From Anaerolineaceae bacterium UBA700 (GTDB lineage: Bacteria; Chloroflexota; Anaerolineae; Anaerolineales; Anaerolineaceae): 10,833 nt of DNA. The stretch spans positions 1 through 10,833 of the forward strand of contig DBMK01000137.1 of assembly GCA_002298885.1 (NCBI GenBank). The letters run 5' to 3'. The notes below the pieces were generated by a model, which saw only the letters and a program-made list of their open reading frames with translations, made no database searches and had not been told where the DNA came from. Made by a program: the position numbers and the translations under genes. Of this stretch, positions 1-5,358 are shown one piece after another. Position 1 is the first letter of the stretch. Each line of letters opens with the position of its first letter.

Positions 1-21
1 TTCACGCTTCACGTTTCACGT
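1..21. repeat. Degenerate heptamer tandem array, cut by window edge
   Basis: Three consecutive 7-bp units are visible: TTCACGC, TTCACGT, TTCACGT. The array probably continues to the left of the window. It ends about 20 bp before the murI start codon. Its unit differs from those of the two other arrays in this window, but the period is the same. Three units are few, so taken alone this could be chance. Confidence 0.55.
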
Positions 22-42
22 CCTAATCAGGCGTATATCATT

Positions 43-879
43 ATGGCAAATACCATCCAACCCAACCCCAATCGTTCGCCCGTCGGCGTCTTCGACTCTG
101 GGGTGGGCGGGCTTTCGGTGCTGAAGGCCATGCGTAAACAGATTCCCGCACAACCGGCGATCTATTTCGGCGACCAGGCGCACGTGCCTTACGGCTCGCG
201 CTCGCTGGAGGAGGGGCGCGCTTTCTCCGAAGCCGCCACGGGATTCCTGCTGGCGCAAGGCGCAAAGCTGATCGTGGTGGCCTGCAATACCGCCTCGGCG
301 GCGGCCCTGCATTATTTACGCCAGCGATTCCCGCAGACGCCGTTCGTGGGCATGGAACCGGCGGTCAAGCCGGCAGCCGAGACGACGCGCAGCGGGGTGG
401 TGGGCGTGCTGGCGACCCCGGCAACTTTCCAGGGCAGCCTGTACGCCTCGGTGGTCGAACGTTTTGCTGGGGGAGTAAAAATTTTGCAGGATACCTGCCC
501 GGGCCTGGTCGGTGAAATTGAACGGGGAAACCTGGATGGACCCGAGACGCGCGCCATCCTGGAGCGGGCCCTGAACCCGATGCTGGCGCAGGGAATCGAC
601 ACGGTGGTCATGGGCTGCACGCATTACCCTTTCGTGATACCGATGATTGAACAGATCGCCGGGACGGGGGTGCGCGTAATCGACCCGGCGCCGGCGGTGG
701 CGCGCCAGGCAGGCCGGCTGTTGGAGCAGAACGGCTGGCTGGAGCGAGGCAGCGCCGCGGCTCCGCTGCGCATTTTAACCAGCGGGGACCCGCAGCCGCT
801 GGAGGCGCTCTTGCCAAAACTGCTGGGCGAATACAGCCGGGTCGAACAAGCGGAGTGGGGAAGAGAATTAATCATCTGA
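43..879 (+). CDS. murI: Glutamate racemase
   Basis: This cytoplasmic cofactor-independent enzyme converts L-glutamate to D-glutamate for peptidoglycan precursors. The 278 residues match the usual family length. The N-terminal motif FDSGVGGLSVL is at residues 17-27 and YFGDQAHVPYG at 41-51. The two catalytic cysteines of the two-base mechanism are both present: Cys81 in VVACNTASAAAL and Cys192 in MGCTHYPF. An expected acidic/substrate-binding Asp (Asp18) is in place. The ATG at 43 gives about a dozen extra residues before the conserved core. No good Shine-Dalgarno sequence precedes it, but no better start is visible. A 91-bp gap separates it from the next gene, in which I see no convincing terminator. 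Confidence 0.96.
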   Translation: MANTIQPNPNRSPVGVFDSGVGGLSVLKAMRKQIPAQPAIYFGDQAHVPYGSRSLEEGRAFSEAATGFLLAQGAKLIVVACNTASAAALHYLRQRFPQTPFVGMEPAVKPAAETTRSGVVGVLATPATFQGSLYASVVERFAGGVKILQDTCPGLVGEIERGNLDGPETRAILERALNPMLAQGIDTVVMGCTHYPFVIPMIEQIAGTGVRVIDPAPAVARQAGRLLEQNGWLERGSAAAPLRILTSGDPQPLEALLPKLLGEYSRVEQAEWGRELII

Positions 880-970
880 AGGAAGCTTTGGCCAGATCGG
901 CAGCGGTCAGCCCGCAAGATCCAGGCCGGGGATTTTAGCGTATCCATCTTAAGCGGAGGGCATCAGCATT

Positions 971-1639
971 ATGAAATTGAGCACCATTCTCGAGGGTATC
1001 TGGGGAGCCATCACCATTGGATTCTTGGTCGTCTTTTCGTTCCTGCTGCGCGGCTGGTTCAGGCACTGGGGCATGAAGCCCGAGGAAGCGCGCCAGCCGC
1101 TGCCCGGGGACGAATACGTGCCAAACCCAAAATCTGAAATTACCGGCGGCATCGTCATCCATGCGCCGCCGCAAAAGATCTGGCCGTGGTTCGTCCAGCT
1201 TGGCTGCCAGCGCGCCGGCTGGTACGCCTACGACCTGCTGGACAACGGCGGAGTGCCCAGCGCCGAACGAATTATTCCGGAATTCCAGCACCTGGCCGTC
1301 GGCGATGTGATCAAGGCCGTGCCCAACGGCAGTTTCGGCTTCCCGGTGGCAGCCTTCGAACCGGACCGCTTTTTGACCCTGGGCGGCACGATCAATACCA
1401 AAACGGGCCAGCCGGGGTATCCCAGCAACCCGCCGGAGCAGTTTTTCAGCGGCGACCAGACGTTTTTCTTGCAGCCGCTCGGCATTAACGCCACGCGGCT
1501 CATTTTCCGCATGCGCACGGATTGGAACCCGACGCGCTTGAATAATTTTATCTACCGCGCCTTTCTCGAGCCGATTTCGTTCGCAATGGGGCGGAAGATG
1601 CTTTTAACTCTGAAGAAGAGAGTAGAGAATGGAGAATAG
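971..1639 (+). CDS. Membrane-anchored SRPBCC-family protein
   Basis: This 222-residue protein has a hydrophobic N-terminal segment (about residues 8-27) followed by a soluble domain resembling the SRPBCC (START/Bet v1-like) ligand-binding fold. Features I associate with bacterial SRPBCC proteins are the run IVIHAPPQKIWPWFVQLG at about 61-78, then RAGWYAYDLLDN (81-92) and the acidic/aromatic stretch around RIIPEFQHLAVGD (about 100-112). Members usually bind hydrophobic ligands; the ligand here is unknown. The GGAGG at 955-959, 11 bp before the ATG, supports the start. The C-terminus is odd: the last residues (VENGE) and the stop codon lie inside a 7-bp tandem repeat, so the original 3' end may have been replaced. 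Family assignment is from motif recognition only. Confidence 0.75.
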   Translation: MKLSTILEGIWGAITIGFLVVFSFLLRGWFRHWGMKPEEARQPLPGDEYVPNPKSEITGGIVIHAPPQKIWPWFVQLGCQRAGWYAYDLLDNGGVPSAERIIPEFQHLAVGDVIKAVPNGSFGFPVAAFEPDRFLTLGGTINTKTGQPGYPSNPPEQFFSGDQTFFLQPLGINATRLIFRMRTDWNPTRLNNFIYRAFLEPISFAMGRKMLLTLKKRVENGE

Positions 1640-1740
1640 AGATTAGAGAATGGAGCGTGGAATTCGGAGGTACGAGTCAGCATTTATTACTCTCCACTCT
1701 CTATTCTCTATTCTCTACTGTCTATTCTCCACTCTCTCTC
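1616..1740. repeat. Inverted pair of heptamer arrays forming a long hairpin
   Basis: The left part is a purine-rich 7-bp tandem: TAGAGAA (1623), TGGAGAA (1630), TAGAGAT (1637), TAGAGAA (1644) and a partial TGGAG. The right part is a pyrimidine-rich 7-bp tandem: CTCCACT (1692), CTCTATT (1699), CTCTATT (1706), CTCTACT (1713), GTCTATT (1720), CTCCACT (1727), CTCTCTC (1734). The right unit is a rotation of the reverse complement of the left unit. Arms 1618-1655 and 1692-1729 match at 32 of 38 positions, and three of the mismatches become G-U pairs in RNA. The loop is about 36 nt. There is no poly-U tail, so this is not a classical intrinsic terminator, although a stem this long could protect or end the upstream transcript. 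Confidence 0.85.
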
Positions 1741-1753
1741 CACGTTTTAGCTG

Positions 1754-1762
1754 TGATATACT
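1754..1762 (+). promoter_or_regulatory. Candidate extended -10 promoter of the DUF3090 gene
   Basis: TGATATACT fits an extended -10 element (TGn followed by TATACT, 5 of 6 to consensus). No -35 box is recognisable, because the upstream sequence is the heptamer array. Transcription would start near 1769. This leaves a leader of about 24 nt with a strong GGAGGAGA ribosome-binding site at 1779-1786, before the ATG at 1793. Confidence 0.45.
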
Positions 1763-1792
1763 TTAAGCACTCTCCCATGGAGGAGATTTTTT

Positions 1793-2323
1793 ATGGCGCG
1801 TACTGAAATTGATCTGGATCCGGTAAATTTAATCACCATCGACGCGATTGGCAAGCCAGGGCAGCGCGTTTTTTACATTCAGGCCACCCGGATGGACGAG
1901 GTAATCACCTTGATCGTCGAGAAAGCCCAGGTGCAAACCCTGGCGGTTGGGATCGAGCAATTCATGACCGAACTCGCTGAAAAATACCCCGACCTGGCCG
2001 AAGCCGCGAGCGATTACGACGCGGACAAAATGCACATTTACCCGCCGGTCGACCCCCTGTTCCGTGTCGGCGAGCTGGGATTGGGATACGACGTGGAGCG
2101 CGATCTGATGGTTTTAATGGCCCGCGAGGTACAGACCGAGGGGCAGGAGCAGGACGATGTGAGCCTGGCGCGTTTCTGGGTGACGCGGGCCCAACTGCGG
2201 GCCATGAGCGCCTGGGGACTGGAAGTTGCCAGCCGCGGCCGCCCGATCTGCCCTCAGTGCGGCGAGCCCATGGATCCCGAAGGCCATTTCTGCCCAAAGA
2301 AGAACGGGCACAGCACACATTAG
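1793..2323 (+). CDS. DUF3090 family protein
   Basis: A 176-residue cytoplasmic protein of unknown function. I recognise it as DUF3090 from the overall pattern: the N-terminal block around GQRVFYIQA (23-31), the acidic middle with DPLFRVGELGLGYD (87-100), the helix SLARFWVTRAQLRAM (124-138), and a C-terminal metal-binding knuckle. The knuckle has Cys153-x2-Cys156, then GHFCPKKNGH with Cys167 and His173 as likely further ligands; zinc is the probable metal. It starts after a strong GGAGGAGA site. The next gene, of the SCO1664 family, begins 14 bp after the stop. The same two families neighbour each other in Actinobacteria, so they probably act together. No reaction is known to me for this family. 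Confidence 0.85.
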   Translation: MARTEIDLDPVNLITIDAIGKPGQRVFYIQATRMDEVITLIVEKAQVQTLAVGIEQFMTELAEKYPDLAEAASDYDADKMHIYPPVDPLFRVGELGLGYDVERDLMVLMAREVQTEGQEQDDVSLARFWVTRAQLRAMSAWGLEVASRGRPICPQCGEPMDPEGHFCPKKNGHSTH

Positions 2324-2337
2324 TCTTTCAAGTCTGC

Positions 2338-3057
2338 ATGGATAAACAGAGCATTCTAACGGCCTTACACAAGGGCGAAATTCAAATGGAAGGCCAGTTT
2401 TTGGCCGGCTCTAACTACACCTTTTTGGTCGACATAGTCCATGATGCAAAGGTAATCAAGGCAGTGTATAAACCCGTGCGCGGCGAGCAGCCGCTGTGGG
2501 ATTTTCCGAGCGGGACGCTGGCCAAGCGCGAAGTGGCTGCGTTTGTGATCAGCGAATCGCTGGGCTGGGACCTGGTGCCGCCAACCGTTTACCGGCGCAA
2601 GGGCCCAATGGGCGCCGGGTCGGTCCAGGAATACATCGAACACGAACCGCACACTCATTATTTCAACTTCGACGATACCACTCGCCAGCGGCTGCGGCCG
2701 GTGGCCTTATTCGATATCATCGCCAACAACGCCGACCGCAAAGGCGGTCACATCCTGGTCGATTCGCACGACCATCTGTGGCTGATCGACCACGGCATTT
2801 GCTTCCACATGGACGACAAGCTGCGCACGGTGGTGTGGGATTTCGCCGGCGAAGAGATCCCAACCGGACAGATCGCGGACCTGTGCAGGCTGATGGACGA
2901 CCTGGAAAAAGACAGCCAGCTTGCCCTTGAGCTGCGTTACCTGCTCTCCGAAGGCGAGATCGATGCCCTGCTCCGGCGTACCCGCCAGCTTGCATCCAGC
3001 GGGCGTTTCCCCTATCCGCAAAGCACCCGGCGCTCGTATCCCTGGCCGCCGGTTTAG
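2338..3057 (+). CDS. SCO1664-family, PI3/PI4-kinase-like protein
   Basis: A 239-residue protein resembling the SCO1664 family, which is known from Actinobacteria and Chloroflexi and distantly resembles phosphatidylinositol 3-/4-kinases. Kinase-like features are present in order: Lys45 in AVYKPVRGE as candidate nucleotide-binding lysine; Glu65 in a following helix (AKREVAAF); a catalytic-loop-like NNADRKGGH at 130-138 (Asp133, Asn131, His138); and IDHG at 150-153, whose Asp151 would match the metal-binding DFG aspartate. Its substrate is unknown and could be a protein or a small molecule. The ATG at 2338 is preferred because it lies just after the DUF3090 stop and keeps the leading ILTALHKGEI segment. 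An in-frame reading from 2257 would overlap DUF3090 by 67 bp. No strong ribosome site is present, so translational coupling is likely. Confidence 0.82.
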   Translation: MDKQSILTALHKGEIQMEGQFLAGSNYTFLVDIVHDAKVIKAVYKPVRGEQPLWDFPSGTLAKREVAAFVISESLGWDLVPPTVYRRKGPMGAGSVQEYIEHEPHTHYFNFDDTTRQRLRPVALFDIIANNADRKGGHILVDSHDHLWLIDHGICFHMDDKLRTVVWDFAGEEIPTGQIADLCRLMDDLEKDSQLALELRYLLSEGEIDALLRRTRQLASSGRFPYPQSTRRSYPWPPV

Positions 3058-3092
3058 TCCTAATAAACATCGTCATTCCATCGGGAGGATTT

Positions 3093-4124
3093 ATGGCAAA
3101 TTACAATCTGGCGCTGGTTGGATTCGGGAACGTGGGCCGCGCTTTTGCCCGGCTGCTGGCGCGCAAGGCGGTACCGCTGCGCGACCAGTTTGGCGCAACC
3201 TGCAAGATCACCGGCATTGCCACCGGCCGGCACGGCAGCGCAATCGACCCGGATGGGATCGACGTGGCCCGCGCCCTGGCCCTGGTCGAATCGGGGCAAT
3301 CCCTGGCGCAACTTTCGGCGCAGCCCGCGCCAGCCAGCGTGCTGGACTTCATCCGCCAGTGTCCTGCGGACATCCTGTTCGAGAACTCGCCGGTCAACCA
3401 ATACACAGGCCAGCCGGCAATCGACCACCTGAAAGCCGCCCTGGAAAAAGGTATGCATGCCATAACCGCCAACAAAGGGCCGGTGGTACACGCCTTTGAC
3501 GAGTTAAAAGACCTGGCGGCGCGCCACGACCGACGCTTTATGTACGAATCGACAGTGATGGACGGAGCCCCGATCTTCTCACTCTTCCGCGGCCCACTGC
3601 CGGCGGCCGAACTGCGCGGTTTCCAGGGCATCTTGAATTCCTGCACCAACTTGATCATCGGCTTGATGGAAGACGGCAAAACATTTGCCGAGGCGGTGGC
3701 CTACGCCCAGTCCATTGGCATCGCCGAGACGGACCCCAGCGCAGATGTCGACGGCTGGGATGCGGCAATCAAGGTCTCAGCCCTGGCGACGGTGCTGATG
3801 GGCGTGCCGCTGAAACCCCAGCAGGTGGAGCGCGCCGGCATCCGCTCGATTACGCCGGCGGCTATCGCCGAAGCGCGCCAGGCCGGCGAGCGTTGGAAGC
3901 TGGTGTGCTCGGCCCGGCGCACGAGCAGCGGCGTGGAAGGCCGCGTGGCGCCGCAGCGCGTCCCGCCCGGCTCGCCCTTGTTTAGCATCAACGGAACCAG
4001 CTCCTGCGTCCAATTCGAGCTGGACGTGCTGCCGGGGCTGGGAATCGTCGAAGGCAACCCCGGGCCAGAGACGACCGCGTACGGGCTGCTGGCGGATATG
4101 ATCAATGTGGTACGCGGGATGTAA
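3093..4124 (+). CDS. hom: Homoserine dehydrogenase, ACT-less form
   Basis: Catalyses NAD(P)H-dependent reduction of L-aspartate semialdehyde to L-homoserine, the branch point to threonine and methionine. The Rossmann motif GFGNVGRAF is at residues 10-18. The conserved ANKGP is at 126-130 (Lys128), followed by YESTVMDGAPI at 151-161. The catalytic block runs from Glu212 to Lys227: Glu212, Asp218, Asp223 and Lys227 have the spacing of the yeast catalytic set E208, D214, D219 and K223. The C-terminal part TTAYGLLADMINVV (327-340) is also typical. At 343 residues it lacks the regulatory ACT domain of longer forms, so threonine feedback through ACT is not expected. GGGAGG at 3083-3088 supports the start. 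It lies 35 bp after the SCO1664-family gene, possibly in one transcript. Confidence 0.95.
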   Translation: MANYNLALVGFGNVGRAFARLLARKAVPLRDQFGATCKITGIATGRHGSAIDPDGIDVARALALVESGQSLAQLSAQPAPASVLDFIRQCPADILFENSPVNQYTGQPAIDHLKAALEKGMHAITANKGPVVHAFDELKDLAARHDRRFMYESTVMDGAPIFSLFRGPLPAAELRGFQGILNSCTNLIIGLMEDGKTFAEAVAYAQSIGIAETDPSADVDGWDAAIKVSALATVLMGVPLKPQQVERAGIRSITPAAIAEARQAGERWKLVCSARRTSSGVEGRVAPQRVPPGSPLFSINGTSSCVQFELDVLPGLGIVEGNPGPETTAYGLLADMINVVRGM

Positions 4125-4126
4125 GG

Positions 4127-4182
4127 TGAAACAGACCACGGATGACGAAACACGGGTAACAGACGACAGACAACAGGTGAGG
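4127..4182. repeat. Degenerate heptamer tandem array after hom
   Basis: Eight 7-bp units can be read in register: TGAAACA, GACCACG, GATGACG, AAACACG, GGTAACA, GACGACA, GACAACA, GGTGAGG. The shared pattern is roughly G-A-n-n-A-C-R, and the fourth and seventh positions are the most purine-biased. It begins 3 bp after the hom stop codon. Unlike the array at 1616-1740, no inverted partner is visible nearby. The rest of the gap (4183-4237) contains TAGAAT-like -10 hexamers but no convincing complete promoter. Confidence 0.65.
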
Positions 4183-4237
4183 ATTAGAATCAGGCACCCA
4201 AGGCAGGCGGTTGAACATAGAATGGTGGAAAATGGAT

Positions 4238-4879
4238 ATGGCTGATATATTTTGGATTAGCGGTAGCGAATTGAAGGGGGAGGAGCCGAACCTCACGGAG
4301 ATACTGGCAAGCGCCGGCGTTCGGCCGCATTGGGTGGACGTGGTGCACGCCATTGCCGACCCCACCCTGGCCCAGTCCGGCGCGAAATGGAGCGCCTTTC
4401 AATCCGTTTTTCGCTGGCCGGGCCAGCCGATGCTGTGCGACTTTCTGCTGCACGATGTGTGCCGTTCATTGATGATCCGCGAGCAAAACTTGATCATGCT
4501 GGCCGAGAGCGAGAACGGGTGTATGGATTACACCCTCCTGGCCTCGCCCCAGGCGGTTGGACGCTACAACCTGATGCCCAAGGCGCACATTGCCGCCTGG
4601 TGGGCGCTGCCGCCGGCCGCCCTGAGCGCCCTGCCCCAAAAACTGGAAAAATCCGGCTTTGACCGCGACTGCGTGCAGTGGGTTAGCGGGAAAAAAGAGA
4701 TCGCCGAACAGGCGCGCATGGTCTTTCCAGACATTGAGCAGGTTGAGACCGAGAACCATTCGACGATCGGGCGCCTCAACGGGCTGATCCGCCGCATGGA
4801 CGAATCGAAATGCAGCCACGGTTTTCTTTTAGCTGGCGCCGACGACATTCCTCTCCTGGCAACCCTGGTCGAGAGATGA
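4238..4879 (+). CDS. Unidentified protein, faintly thiolase-like
   Basis: A 213-residue soluble protein that I do not recognise firmly. Faint thiolase-fold features: residues 67-97 run Cys67...LIMLAESENGCMD, which can be laid over the thiolase nucleophile-Cys to AGG-mES-mS segment with a one-residue offset. The end (SHGFLLAG at 193-200, then LLATLVER) recalls the C-terminal GHP-G-SG...LL block. It is only about half the length of a true thiolase and lacks clear GHP and CxG active-site motifs, so catalysis as a thiolase is doubtful. Three starts are possible: TTG 4211, ATG 4232 and ATG 4238. I chose 4238 because GGTGG at 4224-4228 is best spaced for it. The stop overlaps the folK start in ATGA, so the two are translationally coupled. 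Confidence 0.6.
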   Translation: MADIFWISGSELKGEEPNLTEILASAGVRPHWVDVVHAIADPTLAQSGAKWSAFQSVFRWPGQPMLCDFLLHDVCRSLMIREQNLIMLAESENGCMDYTLLASPQAVGRYNLMPKAHIAAWWALPPAALSALPQKLEKSGFDRDCVQWVSGKKEIAEQARMVFPDIEQVETENHSTIGRLNGLIRRMDESKCSHGFLLAGADDIPLLATLVER

Positions 4880-5358
4880 TCTGTTACATTGGCCTGGGTG
4901 TCAACCTGGGTGATCGGGCAGCAAACCTGGCGAACGCCCGCAGCGCCCTGTCCCCGGCAGTGAGAATCCTGCGTTCCTCGTCCATCTACGAGACGGAGCC
5001 CTGGGGGTTCCGCGACCAGCCCGCCTTCCTCAATCAGGCGCTCGAGGCAGAGACCGGGTTGGCCCCACTGGACCTGCTGGCGTACCTCAAGCAGATCGAG
5101 GCGGCGCTCGGCCGGCAGCCCACCTTCCGCTACGGACCGCGGCTGATCGATATGGATATCCTGTTATACGGGGATCTAATCGTTTCTTTGCCCGGCCTCG
5201 AGATCCCCCACCCGCGCCTGGCCGAGCGGGCGTTCGTGCTGGCGCCGCTGGCCGAGCTGGCCCCCGACCTGCGCCCCCCGCAGAGCGGCAAAACGATCGC
5301 CGAAATGTTGCGCGAGGTAGACACCGCCGGTGTAAAGCGGCTTACGGCGACCCAGTAA
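4876..5358 (+). CDS. folK: 6-hydroxymethyl-dihydropterin pyrophosphokinase (HPPK)
   Basis: Transfers pyrophosphate from ATP to 6-hydroxymethyl-7,8-dihydropterin, giving the substrate of FolP in folate synthesis. The 160 residues match HPPK. Visible signatures are the N-terminal YIGLGVNLGDR (4-14), SSIYETEPWG (35-44), FLNQALEAET (51-60), and the family signature GPRLIDMDILLYGD (87-100), whose Asp92 and Asp94 are the two magnesium ligands. IPHPRLAERAFVLAPLAEL follows at 110-128. The start is set by the ATGA overlap with the preceding gene; there is no separate ribosome site. The 3' end overlaps the end of the convergent glycosyltransferase gene by 17 bp. A longer in-frame reading from 4810 has no homology to the family at its start and was rejected. 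Confidence 0.95.
   Translation: MICYIGLGVNLGDRAANLANARSALSPAVRILRSSSIYETEPWGFRDQPAFLNQALEAETGLAPLDLLAYLKQIEAALGRQPTFRYGPRLIDMDILLYGDLIVSLPGLEIPHPRLAERAFVLAPLAELAPDLRPPQSGKTIAEMLREVDTAGVKRLTATQ

Noticed and set aside
880..970. Terminator or small gene between murI and the SRPBCC gene
   Set aside because: Only 4-bp inverted repeats (such as ATCC/GGAT) are visible, and there is no small frame with a ribosome site other than the SRPBCC start.
1616..1740. CRISPR array or intrinsic terminator
   Set aside because: The 7-bp units have no spacers, so this is not CRISPR. There is no U-tract after the stem, so a standard terminator is not supported.
1962..2320. Minus-strand frames under the DUF3090 gene
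   Set aside because: Arg/Pro/Gly-rich shadow frames without motifs; the plus strand is clearly coding.
2257..2337. Upstream in-frame start for the SCO1664-family gene
   Set aside because: It would overlap the DUF3090 knuckle coding sequence by 67 bp and add 27 residues unlike the family start; ATG 2338 is preferred.
4810..4875. Upstream in-frame start for folK
   Set aside because: HPPK proteins begin right at the YIGLGxN strand. ATG 4876 gives exactly that, with an ATGA overlap.
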